From Methylobacterium pseudosasicola (GTDB lineage Bacteria; Pseudomonadota; Alphaproteobacteria; Rhizobiales; Beijerinckiaceae): a DNA stretch of 64,000 nt. Positions 34,377 through 42,511 of this stretch are shown here, one piece after another. Position 1 is the stretch's first letter, and every line of letters begins with the position of its first letter. Below the pieces are notes generated by a model. That model was not told the DNA's origin and did no database searches. It worked only from the letters and a program-made list of their open reading frames with translations. A program made the position numbers and the translations under genes. The stretch is from assembly GCF_900114535.1 (NCBI RefSeq), contig NZ_FOTK01000030.1, positions 16,281-80,280 on the forward strand, read 5' to 3'.

Positions 34377-34411
34377 AGGCCCCGGGGCGATGCCGGGGCC
34401 CTCTCTCGTTT
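34374..34411. terminator. Strong hairpin between ATPase stop and CRISPR-like units
   Basis: GAGAGGCCCCGG (34,374-34,385) pairs with CCGGGGCCCTCTC (34,393-34,405), with a 7-nt loop and one bulge. The T-rich tail CGTTTC is on the plus strand. It lies immediately after the ATPase stop, so it may end or stabilise that message although no U run is present on the minus strand. Confidence 0.6.
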
Positions 34412-34434
34412 CAGGCCTCCGATTCCTCCAGATG

Positions 34435-35721
34435 TCACTCGATCCCGAGCTCAGCCAGCAGCTCCGCGCGGTCTTGATGCGCGAGCCAGATCAGGAAGCT
34501 CCGGTCGACGGTCGTGAGCACCCGCGTCGTCTGATCGTAGTCGAAGATGATCGGCCGGATGCTCTTCTGAACCTGCAGCGAGGCAGTGTTCTGGAGGGCC
34601 TGGGTGATGTTGCCCTCGTTGAGCTTCGCGCCCTCAGGATGCTTGGCCTTGATGATGCTGGCCACCTGCTGGCGCCGCAGGCCGGTCTCCAAGACGTCGA
34701 TCGAGCTCGCGAGCACCGCGTAGGTGACCCACTTGTACATCTCCAAGTCGGTCTGCTGAAAACCCTCAGAGAAGTTGGTGATGAAGGCCGAGTACCGGCC
34801 GGCCTGGTCGTTGACGATCTCCCGGACGAGCGCCTCGGCATCGGCGCCCACGCCAACGTCCTGGGGCTCGTCGCGTGTCTCGAACACTCCCGACCGCTCG
34901 CACAGCCGGTAGCACGCCTCTTGGACGAGCGCGACGCTGTCCCCGCAATGCCGGAGCAGGACCTCGATCGTTGCCGGGTCGAAGCGCACGTTGAGGAGCT
35001 GCTCGCCGACGCTGATGACCTCGCGCAAGTGCGCCGGCTCCCAGACATCGACGTCGATGCTGACGATGCGGTTAGTGAGGTCGCCGTTGTAGTAGATCAG
35101 CCGGTTCTGTTCGCGCCACACCCCGACGACGATGAAACAGAACGGCGAGTTTTCGTGGAACGCTTTGAGCGAGAACGCGAAGGACCGCTGGGTGTCAGCC
35201 GACAGGTAGTGGAAGTCCTCTAGAATGATGAACTTGCCGAACTCGATCTCCTGTAGGGCGGTAATGATGTCGTTGACGTCGTTCAGGTCGATCTCCAGGC
35301 GCTTGCTCACCACCGCATCGGCGGAGTTGGTCTCCCGGTTGAGCGTGCCCTTGCCGGAAGCCTTGGCCACGAACGGGACCTTGCCCTCGCCGGCGAATTC
35401 CGCGCCGTACTTCCAGGCCCCGCCGACGGTTTTGGTCTGCGTCTGCTCGATGCGGTAGCCGGCCTTCTTCAGGATCGCGCCGTTGAGGTCGGCCAGGCCC
35501 ATCGTGTTGAGGCAGCTGACGACGATGAAGTCGGTCTCGTTCAGGCAATGCCTGCGGAGGGTAGTTTTGCCCTGCTTCGAGGAGCCGTAGATCACGACGT
35601 GCTTGTCGCGGGTGAGGCTGTCGATGAAGCGCCCATCAACTCCATCGCGGGCGACGTAGTTCAACGGGATCTCGCGGCCGACGCCGAAGGCATCCCGTAG
35701 CTTCACGACCTGTTCCGGCAT
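34435..35721 (-). CDS. AAA/P-loop ATPase of unknown function
   Basis: 428-aa protein, MPEQVVKLRDAFGVGREIPLNYV. Walker A is GSSKQGKT at residues 46-53 and Walker B FIILEDFHYL at 164-173. A sensor-like FCFIVVGVWREQNRLIYYN follows. The C-terminal part (about residues 330-428) looks like a winged helix or helical bundle. The architecture resembles Orc1/Cdc6 or STAND-type NTPases; no nuclease, TM or protease domain is seen. Upstream lies a chain of tiny coupled genes (35,850-37,137) and downstream the CRISPR-like units. It could be a defence, maintenance or replication ATPase; the role is not known. Confidence 0.75.
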   Translation of the reverse strand: MPEQVVKLRDAFGVGREIPLNYVARDGVDGRFIDSLTRDKHVVIYGSSKQGKTTLRRHCLNETDFIVVSCLNTMGLADLNGAILKKAGYRIEQTQTKTVGGAWKYGAEFAGEGKVPFVAKASGKGTLNRETNSADAVVSKRLEIDLNDVNDIITALQEIEFGKFIILEDFHYLSADTQRSFAFSLKAFHENSPFCFIVVGVWREQNRLIYYNGDLTNRIVSIDVDVWEPAHLREVISVGEQLLNVRFDPATIEVLLRHCGDSVALVQEACYRLCERSGVFETRDEPQDVGVGADAEALVREIVNDQAGRYSAFITNFSEGFQQTDLEMYKWVTYAVLASSIDVLETGLRRQQVASIIKAKHPEGAKLNEGNITQALQNTASLQVQKSIRPIIFDYDQTTRVLTTVDRSFLIWLAHQDRAELLAELGIE

Positions 35722-35849
35722 CGCGTCCCTCGTTCCTTCCCTAGGACAGTAGGAGCGCAGGAGCAGCCTCCGCAACCGTTCAGGTTTGCCCGCCGCCGGA
35801 GGATCGCGGGGCTGCGTTAGAGCGGTCCGTCCGTGGCGACGCCGCCGAG

Positions 35850-36101
35850 CTACCCGACGACTAAGTCATCCTCGCCGAGCTGCTGCCACGCCTGGAGCTC
35901 GCCCTCGGTATCCGGGATCGGGATCACCTCGGCCATGTCGAAGACCGACAGGACCTCCTCGCCGTCCGCATCGAGCACGCGGCCCTCCAAGGCGTAGGCG
36001 GCCGCGTGCTCGGCATCCATCCCAATCCAGGGGTGCTGGAAGCGATCGACCAGGCCCCGAAAGGCGGCACGTCGATAGGCGTCGATCTCAGCGGCGCTCA
36101 T
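35850..36101 (-). CDS. Hypothetical acidic protein
   Basis: 83-aa acidic protein, MSAAEIDAYRRAAFRGLVDRFQHPWIGMD, with ELQAWQQLGEDDLVVG at the C terminus. Its ATG shares one base with the stop of the preceding gene (TAATG). Family unknown. Next-to-last gene of the minus-strand chain before the ATPase. Confidence 0.6.
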   Translation of the reverse strand: MSAAEIDAYRRAAFRGLVDRFQHPWIGMDAEHAAAYALEGRVLDADGEEVLSVFDMAEVIPIPDTEGELQAWQQLGEDDLVVG

Positions 36102-36385
36102 TACCAGAAGCTCCCCACCGCCGGCAGCGAACTCGCCGCCGGGGCCTCCTCGATCTCGACGCGCGGCGAGACCGGATCGAGCGACCACGCGATGGGCGTG
36201 CGGCCCTCAGCTTCGCGGATCGCCCGCTCCAGGGCGGCCCGGCACTCGGCCTCAATCGCGTCGGGATCCCCGCCTTCGGAGACGATCTCGGCGCGGAGCT
36301 CGTCGCCTGTCATGTCCAGAATGTCCTCGACGATCAGGTCGTCGAGCGCGTTGAGGAAGGCCTCGTCGGTCAGGCGGCGGGTCAT
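36101..36385 (-). CDS. Hypothetical acidic protein
   Basis: 94-aa acidic helical protein, MTRRLTDEAFLNALDDLIVEDILDM, with EIVSEGGDPDAIEAECRAALERAI. Start ATG overlaps the previous stop (ATGA). The DDLIVEDILDMTGDEL segment suggests a short helical adaptor, but no family is recognised. Confidence 0.62.
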   Translation of the reverse strand: MTRRLTDEAFLNALDDLIVEDILDMTGDELRAEIVSEGGDPDAIEAECRAALERAIREAEGRTPIAWSLDPVSPRVEIEEAPAASSLPAVGSFW

Positions 36386-36486
36386 CGGGCATCCTCCCCG
36401 GCCGGGCGCGCCCGGCCCCGCAGGAACCTACCGATCACGGGACCGCTCACGATCGAGGCTCCGATCCATGCTACTAGCCAGCTCAT
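36382..36486 (-). CDS. 34-aa small membrane protein
   Basis: Micro-gene MSWLVAWIGASIVSGPVIGRF, then an Arg-rich tail (LRGRARPAGEDAR). One hydrophobic segment followed by positive charges predicts a single-pass membrane peptide. ATGA overlaps at both ends (with the 55-aa gene upstream and the 94-aa gene downstream) argue that it is translated. Confidence 0.5.
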   Translation of the reverse strand: MSWLVAWIGASIVSGPVIGRFLRGRARPAGEDAR

Positions 36487-36650
36487 GGGCAGGGCCCCCG
36501 CTTCCGGTCACCGGCCGCCGCGATGATGTCCTCCAGGCGCCCCTGGATCGGGGGGCGCCGGATCTCGATGAAGGCGAAGGCGCCGGTGAAGGCGACGGCG
36601 AGGCAGAGCATGCCCGCGCTCAGCCAGATCACGAGGTCGGTCGTGCTCAC
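36483..36650 (-). CDS. 55-aa small membrane protein
   Basis: Starts GTG: VSTTDLVIWLSAGMLCLAVA, a hydrophobic stretch continuing to FTGAFAFIEI, then a polar tail RRPPIQGRLEDIIAAAG. Single-pass membrane protein. Its GTG overlaps the upstream stop (GTGA) and its stop overlaps the downstream start (ATGA). Confidence 0.5.
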   Translation of the reverse strand: MSTTDLVIWLSAGMLCLAVAFTGAFAFIEIRRPPIQGRLEDIIAAAGDRKRGPCP

Positions 36651-36895
36651 GATGCCGACCCTCCGAACAGGACGCGCTCGATCGGCGCGCGGCCAGGCTC
36701 CGGCGTCAGGGCGAGCCGATCGGCAACGAGCGCGTGCAGCTGCAGCGTGTGCGTCCGCTCGATCGTCTCGCGGTCGACGTCGAGCAGGTTGAAGGCGAAC
36801 TCCTGCGTGGGGCTCCGACCATGGCGGACTGCGCCGACGGCGTTGCGGAAGGCCACCCGCCGCGCGAGGAGCATGGCGTAGAAGGCCTGGGTCAC
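36647..36895 (-). CDS. Hypothetical protein (82 aa)
   Basis: Starts GTG: VTQAFYAMLLARRVAFRNAVGAV, then NLLDVDRETIERTHTLQLHALVADRL. Helical, with a hydrophobic heptad-like centre; no family recognised. GTGA overlap with the upstream 81-aa gene; coupled to the 55-aa gene downstream. Confidence 0.55.
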   Translation of the reverse strand: MTQAFYAMLLARRVAFRNAVGAVRHGRSPTQEFAFNLLDVDRETIERTHTLQLHALVADRLALTPEPGRAPIERVLFGGSAS

Positions 36896-37137
36896 GCCCG
36901 GCCCTCCGTGATCAAGCCGTGGCTGGCCATAACGGTGTAGACCGCCCCGGCCAGCTGGATGTCGTCGAGCCGGTCGGCGCGGCCCTTGGCGAGCACCGCG
37001 CGGATGACCTCCCACGGGGACTGCGGCAGCGGCTTGGCCGGGGCCCACAGCGGGGAGTGGGGGAACCTCTTGTGGAGGCGGGCCCGGATCTCCTCGGGGA
37101 TCGGGCCACTGTTGCCGCCATCAGTCGCCGTCAACAT
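36892..37137 (-). CDS. Hypothetical protein (81 aa)
   Basis: MLTATDGGNSGPIPEEIRARLHKRFPHSPLW, a helical middle WEVIRAVLAKGRADRLDDIQL, and ends GLITEGRA. First gene of the coupled chain leading to the ATPase. Promoter expected in 37,138-37,500. Family unknown. Confidence 0.55.
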   Translation of the reverse strand: MLTATDGGNSGPIPEEIRARLHKRFPHSPLWAPAKPLPQSPWEVIRAVLAKGRADRLDDIQLAGAVYTVMASHGLITEGRA

Positions 37138-37500
37138 GCCTGCGCCCCCGTCCTGTAATCCCGTGATCAGAGGCTAGCGCGGTCCGCCGATTCGCACTGG
37201 ACGCTGACAACCAAAAAAAGCAGCCGGACTGATTCGTAAGGGCGGCTCTCCTCGTGAAGCGGGCTTTTCGAGGGGGATTGCCGGAGTGCGGTAGGTTGTC
37301 ACATGCACGGTCGGGTTAGCTTTGTGAACACCCTGATCTGGGTTCGGCGTGGACGTGAGGGCCAGTCCAGGCTTTAGTGGCGGCTCGCCTCTGAGACGTC
37401 CCGTGCCCCGCACTCGCTTCTTGAAACGGACCGCCGCCACCGCCGCCTGAGCCCTGAGCTCGGCGCGCCCCTGCGTGCACCGTTTCCAGCGAGTTCCCCG
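37138..37500. promoter_or_regulatory. Divergent control region
   Basis: A 363-bp gap between the minus-strand micro-gene operon and the plus-strand AAA gene. TGACAAC (37,205-37,211) and GTTGTCA (37,295-37,301) are inverted copies 84 bp apart, possible operator half-sites. No gene is supported here; a long open frame on the minus strand (37,174-38,289) is antisense to the AAA gene and was rejected. Confidence 0.45.
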
Positions 37501-39144
37501 ATGTCCGACGATACCCTTGGCCTCGACGCCTCGATCCTGCGCGCGCTGATCTACGATCCCGCCGCACTCGCCGGCCCCGCCGTCCCGACGTCCCCGCTCG
37601 ACCGTGGCCAGCGCCTGCGGGGCGGCGAGTTCGTCGGCTGCGACGCCCGGCGCGAGATCCCCTATCTGCTCACCCCCCTCCTGGATCTGGTCCTGCCGGA
37701 CCCGGTTTTCCGTGCCCTCCGACGGGCGATCGACGAGCCGACGCTGCGCCGGATCCAACGGCTTGAGGCCGCCCTGCGCAGCCCGCTTCCCCGCGAGAGC
37801 GAGGCGGCCGCGCTCGCGGTGGCAGAGGTTCTCCAGTTCCACCAGGCCGCCCTCGGGTGCCAGATCGCCTCGGCACGTTGCGCGGCGGACGCGCTCGATG
37901 CGGCAACCATGCGCATCGAGGCGACCAATTTTGGCCATGCGTTCCTGTCGTTTCGGGCGGCCTGCCTGTTCGCGAGCGATGCGCAGTCCGACGCGACGGA
38001 CGTCCCCTACGTCGGGGGGCCCCTGAGAGCGCGACTGCATGCGTTCGATCAGAAGGCGGAGGCCTGGCTTCAGGGGTTTCGCGTGTTCGCGGCCGCCGAG
38101 CGCATGATAGCTGATGAGGACGCGATCCTCCGTGGTGGCGTCGGCATCCCCGCGACCGAGCCCCCCGTGCCGACCGACGACGTCGTGGCGCAGGTCAAGG
38201 CTGTCGAGATCCTCCGGCGCGGCGCCAACAAGCGCGCGGTCGCGCCTGCAGCCCCCCTCACGCTGGTGGTGTTCCCGTCGCTCGCCCACCTACCTCAGCC
38301 ATCTCAGTCGGCTCGGGACCGGGGGGACAGCCCGCGGGCGATCGCCGAGCCGTGGGCGGAACGAGGCATGCCGCTCACACCGGCGCCGGATCCTCACGGG
38401 TTCGCGACCCGCCTTCGCAACCGCTTCCCGTGGGCTGAGGAGGCAATCGAGCCCTTCGCGCAGGACCTCGTGGGCGCACCCTACGCCGCGACCCGTCCGC
38501 GGACGCTCGTCTCGCCACCAGGCTTCGGGAAGTCGGCATTCGCCAGGGCCGTCCTCGAAGAGGCCGGCCTCGACGTCACGCTTTATAGTTGTGCAGGCCA
38601 GATGGACGGGGGCAGTCTGGGCGGTACATCGCGCCAGTGGGGATCCTGGCGCCTATCTGTGCCGGCGCAAGGGTGCCTTCGCCACGGCAGGGCCAGCCAC
38701 GGGATCATCCTCGACGAGGTAGAGAAGGCGGGCTCATCCAGAAGGTGGGGTCGTCTAGATGAGACCTGCCTTCCGTTCCTCGAACGGGGCAGCACTGCGC
38801 GGGCGATCCATGACCCGGCGCTCGAATGCGCAATCGACCTGAGTGCCGTCAGTTACATCCTGACGGCAAACAGCATCGAAGCCGTCGTCGCGCCCCTGCT
38901 CGACCGTGCGCCAGTTCTGCATTGGCCGGCCCCCAGGGCCGAGGATATGCCGATCGTGGCGGCGGCGATCCTGGCGGAGATCCGCCGGGATCGGGGGCTG
39001 GATGATGTCTGGTGCCCGGACCTCGACGGCGAAGAACTCGATGCCCTGACGGCATGGCGCGGGGGCAGTCTGCGTCCCCTGCGCCGGATGGTGGAGGCCG
39101 TTGTCGCGAGCCGGGACATCTTCGCCCGTCGCATGCCGAACTGA
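37501..39144 (+). CDS. AAA+ ATPase (Lon-like ATPase module, no protease)
   Basis: 547-aa protein. The N-terminal ~300 residues are helical and unrecognised. AAA module: Walker A SPPGFGKSAF (338-347), Walker B GIILDEVEKAG (401-411) and sensor-1 SYILTANS (451-458). DLSAVSYILTAN and APLLDRAPVLHWPAPRAEDM recall Lon/ClpX-like unfoldases. No protease Ser/Lys pair is seen. It leads a plus-strand set of coupled phage-like genes. Possibly a phage remodelling factor. Confidence 0.75.
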   Translation: MSDDTLGLDASILRALIYDPAALAGPAVPTSPLDRGQRLRGGEFVGCDARREIPYLLTPLLDLVLPDPVFRALRRAIDEPTLRRIQRLEAALRSPLPRESEAAALAVAEVLQFHQAALGCQIASARCAADALDAATMRIEATNFGHAFLSFRAACLFASDAQSDATDVPYVGGPLRARLHAFDQKAEAWLQGFRVFAAAERMIADEDAILRGGVGIPATEPPVPTDDVVAQVKAVEILRRGANKRAVAPAAPLTLVVFPSLAHLPQPSQSARDRGDSPRAIAEPWAERGMPLTPAPDPHGFATRLRNRFPWAEEAIEPFAQDLVGAPYAATRPRTLVSPPGFGKSAFARAVLEEAGLDVTLYSCAGQMDGGSLGGTSRQWGSWRLSVPAQGCLRHGRASHGIILDEVEKAGSSRRWGRLDETCLPFLERGSTARAIHDPALECAIDLSAVSYILTANSIEAVVAPLLDRAPVLHWPAPRAEDMPIVAAAILAEIRRDRGLDDVWCPDLDGEELDALTAWRGGSLRPLRRMVEAVVASRDIFARRMPN

Positions 39145-39157
39145 GGGGGAGGCCGCC

Positions 39158-39382
39158 GTGGAAAACACAGACTCCCTCACCCTGATCGCCGCGCGGATCC
39201 GGGGCGCCTGCGACACGTACAGGATCTGTGGCCTGATCGGCCGCGGCTGCCTGGAGCGTGTGCGCCTTATCGACCGCCTGGTTGAGGCCGGACGCATCGA
39301 TCCCGTCGCCGGCGTGCGCCTCGCCCGCGAGGCTGAGGCCGTCGCCTTCATGCTGGCCCCCATCCCCGGAGGCCACTCATGA
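39158..39382 (+). CDS. Hypothetical helical protein
   Basis: 74 aa, start GTG (VENTDSLTLIAARIRGACDTYRI), 14 bp after the AAA gene with GGGGGAGG upstream. Helical, with Cys in RGACDTYRICGL. It overlaps the next gene by ATGA. Family unknown. Confidence 0.55.
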   Translation: MENTDSLTLIAARIRGACDTYRICGLIGRGCLERVRLIDRLVEAGRIDPVAGVRLAREAEAVAFMLAPIPGGHS

Positions 39383-39978
39383 TCGTCGACGAGTTCTACG
39401 GCATCGCCAGGCATGCCCTGAAGAACCACCCGGGTTCGGACAGCGTGCGCATCACCGCCATCGTCCCGTCCGCCATGGGGCCCGTGGTCCAATGGGAGGC
39501 CCCGATCCTCGCGCGCGAGCGTCAGCGGAAGGCATTGGGCGTCGTCGGCGTCGTGGCGGGCCCCGTGATTTTGGAGGTCCTTGTCCGGACGCTCGCCGCC
39601 CGCTGGCGGAAGGGCGCGCCATACTGCCCGCAGGACTGGGACGTGCGGCTCGCCGGACGGTACCAGCGCATCTTCCAGAGGCAGGCCCCCTCCACGGGCC
39701 CGGGCTGGTCTTGGCTATGGGAAGGCGGCGCTCAAGCAATCGTCGCCGCGGGCGTGCCGCGAAATTTCCGTACGACCGACGCCAAGGATAAGTTCGGCAG
39801 CATCAGGTGGTACTATGAGGCAGAGGAAGACTGCCAATACGTCGATGATATCACAGATGCTGTAGAGCATCTATCAAGTTTCATATGCGAAGACTGTGGA
39901 AGCCCAGGTCGCATTCGTAAGGGCGGGTGGCTTCGGTGCCAGTGCGAGCTTCATGCGAAGGGGAGGACGGGAGCGTGA
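39379..39978 (+). CDS. Hypothetical phage protein with C-terminal zinc ribbon
   Basis: 199-aa protein. It has a helical N terminus, RYQRIFQRQAPSTGPGWSWLW in the middle, and near the C terminus CEDCGSPGRIRKGGWLRCQC, a CxxC...CxC zinc-ribbon-like pattern. The YYEAEEDCQYVDDITDAVEHLSSFICEDCG stretch is AT-richer than its surroundings, a sign of recent phage acquisition. Coupled (ATGA and GTGA) to both neighbours. Confidence 0.6.
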   Translation: MIVDEFYGIARHALKNHPGSDSVRITAIVPSAMGPVVQWEAPILARERQRKALGVVGVVAGPVILEVLVRTLAARWRKGAPYCPQDWDVRLAGRYQRIFQRQAPSTGPGWSWLWEGGAQAIVAAGVPRNFRTTDAKDKFGSIRWYYEAEEDCQYVDDITDAVEHLSSFICEDCGSPGRIRKGGWLRCQCELHAKGRTGA

Positions 39979-40805
39979 CGAGCGTATGGATCCTCTCCGA
40001 TCTGCATGTCGACGCGTGCCCGTGGACGCCGCCGCCCGGGCCGCGCGTGGATCTCGCGATCGTCGCTGGGGACGTCGCCGACGGCCTGACGCGAAGGGCG
40101 ATCCCGTGGCTGGCGGAGCACGTCGTCCCCCGGGCGCGCGAGATCGTCTACGTCCCGGGCAACCATGACTGGTGGCGGACCCGCATGCCCGACGAGCTCC
40201 GACAGGCGCAGGACGACGCGGCCGCAGCACGGATCCGGCTGCTAGACTGCGGACAGTGCGTGCATTTTGACGGCGTCGAGGTGATCGGGGCGACGCTCTG
40301 GACGGACTACGCCGTCGCCGGTCCGGATCACCGGGCGCACGCGCTGCGCGTTGCCGGCGACCGCCAGGGTGGCATGAGGGATCATAGGCTCGTCCAGACA
40401 CGGGACCGGCTCGGAACGCCCGCGCCCTTCCGGCCTCTCGCCGCCGCCGCGCTCCACGTCGAGCACAGAGGCCGGATCGAGCGGTGCCTGGCACAGCCAT
40501 GGGATGGGCCCCGGATCGTCGTCACACACCATGCGCCGCACCCGCGGTCGCTCCTGCATGGGGAGGTCCGCGAGGTGATTGATGCCGCCTACGCGTCGGA
40601 CCTGACGGCGATGATGGAGGGGCCTGGCGCGCCGGATCTATGGATCCACGGGCACGTCCACGCGAGCCGCGATTACCAGGTCGGCCGCACGCGCGTGATC
40701 GCCAACCCAAGGGGCCACGACACGAGCCATAGGCGCCGCAACGGCGACTGGATCGTCGAGCTCGAAAATCCCCGATTCGCCCCCGCCTACGTTCTGGAGA
40801 TCTAA
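39975..40805 (+). CDS. Calcineurin-like metallophosphatase
   Basis: 276-aa metallophosphoesterase starting GTG (VTSVWILSDLHVD). Metal ligands: SDLHVD (D8, H10), AGDVAD, YVPGNHDWW, VVTHHAPHPRSL and IHGHVHASRDY. The order and spacing are those of the MPE family (phosphatase or nuclease/2',3'-cyclic phosphodiesterase). In a phage it may act on nucleic acid or cyclic nucleotides. It overlaps the previous gene by GTGA. Confidence 0.88.
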   Translation: MTSVWILSDLHVDACPWTPPPGPRVDLAIVAGDVADGLTRRAIPWLAEHVVPRAREIVYVPGNHDWWRTRMPDELRQAQDDAAAARIRLLDCGQCVHFDGVEVIGATLWTDYAVAGPDHRAHALRVAGDRQGGMRDHRLVQTRDRLGTPAPFRPLAAAALHVEHRGRIERCLAQPWDGPRIVVTHHAPHPRSLLHGEVREVIDAAYASDLTAMMEGPGAPDLWIHGHVHASRDYQVGRTRVIANPRGHDTSHRRRNGDWIVELENPRFAPAYVLEI

Positions 40806-41111
40806 ATTCGCACTCTCGCCATCATCGCCGCCGTCGCCGGCGCACCCGGCCCCCCGCCGGGCATCTACTGCTCGATCAGCGGCGAGCTGATGCCGCTCTC
40901 GATCGGACCCGAGGCTGGGCACGTCGGCATCGACGGGCTCGACTGCCAGGATGCCGTGATCCAGGGCGGCCGGATGCGGGCGCCGCGGTGCTACGCCAAC
41001 GGCGGCAGCGTCGTCGCCTACGACACGACGCTCGCCCTCCTGCCGGACGGGGCGATCGTCCATGAACGGGAATTCTACCGGAGACTGGATGGCTGGCCGC
41101 CGTGCCCTTAG
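40806..41111 (+). CDS. Secreted small protein, possible ATT start
   Basis: The frame opens directly after the metallophosphatase stop with ATT (IRTLAIIAAVAGAPGPPPGIYC), which has the look of a signal peptide. It continues SISGELMPLSIG and ends FYRRLDGWPPCP (101 codons). The first ATG is only at 40,890. If ATT is not used, the gene is just ~73 residues long. A four-Cys mature region suggests an exported disulfide protein. Convergent, with a 4-bp overlap with the next gene. Confidence 0.45.
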   Translation: MRTLAIIAAVAGAPGPPPGIYCSISGELMPLSIGPEAGHVGIDGLDCQDAVIQGGRMRAPRCYANGGSVVAYDTTLALLPDGAIVHEREFYRRLDGWPPCP

Positions 41112-41482
41112 GCTTCGCCGACCAAGCGCAGGATCGCCTGCGCCCGCTTGCGGGCCTCGTCCCGTGCCCACGCCAATGCACGCGGCTTGACCGCCGCCTC
41201 GCCTGAAATCCACCTCCGCACCTGCCGTGGGTTCTCCCCCAGATCTTCGGCAAGCTCTTGGATCCAGCGGCGCCCGTAGAGGAGCTCTCCGACCGCGCGC
41301 AGTTCGACGGCGGCCGACACGTCCGGGGGCCCCCCGTTCCCGCGCCGACCGGCCTCGGCGACGAGGGTCTGCCCCGTCGGGGCGGCCGCCGCGAACTCGG
41401 CTTTTCCGAGGGCGATCCGTCGGTCTCGGGATGCTGCGCGGCGCTCCGCAACCGAGAGCGTGGAATTAGAACTGAGCGACAT
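41108..41482 (-). CDS. Helix-turn-helix-like regulator
   Basis: 124-aa protein starting MSLSSNSTLSVAERRAASRDR. The helix-turn-helix-like segment is ELAEDLGENPRQVRRWISGEAAVKPRALAWA; the pattern L-x-x-x-L-G-x-x-x-x-x-V-x-x-W fits. It lies in the phage switch region. Antirepressor-regulated repressor or Cro-like function is inference. Confidence 0.6.
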   Translation of the reverse strand: MSLSSNSTLSVAERRAASRDRRIALGKAEFAAAAPTGQTLVAEAGRRGNGGPPDVSAAVELRAVGELLYGRRWIQELAEDLGENPRQVRRWISGEAAVKPRALAWARDEARKRAQAILRLVGEA

Positions 41483-41552
41483 TTCAGTGCCTATCGGGGG
41501 ATCTGTTCCGATCAGGTGAAGCGTCCGCACAATGTGCGGACCCTTTGTGGAC

Positions 41553-42511
41553 TCAGTCGAACAGGCCCGGATCCCCGCCCTTGGCACGGGGCCTGGAGGT
41601 CATGTCGTCACGCGACTGACGCACGAGGTGGACCAGGTCGATCGGGGTCGGAAGATGCTCATCCTTCGCCTCGACGAGGAGCAAGGCCAGCTTCGTGATC
41701 CCGAGCGGGGTAACCCTCAGCTTGATCACGAGCTTGTCAAGGACAGTCCCATCCGCCTTTTTAACCGACACCGTCTCAGGCACCTCGACGAGTTCCTCGG
41801 CATCGAGGCGCTCCTGCCAACCGATGTCATCGCCGCCCTTCGTGCGCTGGTAGAACCACCGCACGCTCGCCTCCGTGTTGCGCATGTAGACGAATAGCGC
41901 GGACGGCCTTACGCCCAAGAGCTTGGCGACGTCCGTGACGCAGTAGGCGCCGTCGGCGTTGGCGATAAGGTCGTGAGCGGCCACGGTGACGGCCTGCTCC
42001 TGGATCGTATCTCGCGCGACAGCCAGAGCCTGACCCTGCTCGGCGACGACGCCCTCCAGCTGGATCGTGCGCTGGGCATACTGTGCGACCAGCTGCATGG
42101 CGTTGTGCGGGTTCGAGAGGAACGCCATCGGGTCGATCGGCTTCGGCGCGGCCACCGCTCCGTAGCTGCCGGTTCGGCGGATCTCGGGCAGGATCTCGGT
42201 TGTGACCTTCTTGCGGAAGCGCCACGTGGTTGACCCTTGAACGAGCGCTTTCTGGCAACGCATCACCAGGCTGTACATGCCGCTCTCGGTGACCGTGAGG
42301 ACCTCGCCCTGGGGCCTAAGAAGATCTTAGACCGCTCGTCGGGATCGAGCGCCCTGAGCGAGACGCTCGGGTTGGAGAGCTTCAGGGCGGCGCATAGGTC
42401 TTTGGCGATCAATTGCGGGCCGTCATCGAGCGTGGCGAACCGGACTTCGTGCCCATCGAAGTTGAAGGTGGAGAGTTCAGGCGGGGCCGGGATGCGGGTG
42501 ACGGCGTTCAT
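41553..42511 (-). pseudogene. Phage antirepressor (Bro-N + KilAC), frameshifted
   Basis: The N-terminal part is in one frame (MNAVTRIPAPPELSTFNFDG... ending in an out-of-frame tail after SKIFLGP). The C-terminal part is in another (GEVLTVTESGMYSLVMRC...VTTEILPEIRRTGSYG...VRPSALFVYMRN) with a KilAC domain. One extra base in the four-base run at 42,311-42,314 (minus strand GGCCCCAGG) would restore GPQGEVLTVTESG. So this is a Bro-N/KilAC antirepressor broken by a one-base loss, or one expressed by slippage. It lies opposite an XRE repressor. Confidence 0.8.

Larger units (their letters stand above)
34003..34434. other. Noncoding gap with CRISPR-like units and a hairpin
   Basis: No gene. Holds five degenerate stem units (34,091-34,376) and a strong hairpin (34,374-34,411) just after the stop of the minus-strand ATPase gene. 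Confidence 0.6.

Noticed and set aside
34435..35721. Transposon TnsC/MuB identity of the P-loop ATPase
   Set aside because: Considered because of the nearby CRISPR-like units (CAST idea), but there is no TnsA/B, TniQ or Cas gene, and the flanks of Walker A do not match TnsC or MuB.
37174..38289. 371-codon minus-strand frame opposite the AAA gene
   Set aside because: Antisense to an ATPase with clear Walker motifs; no ribosome site or family.
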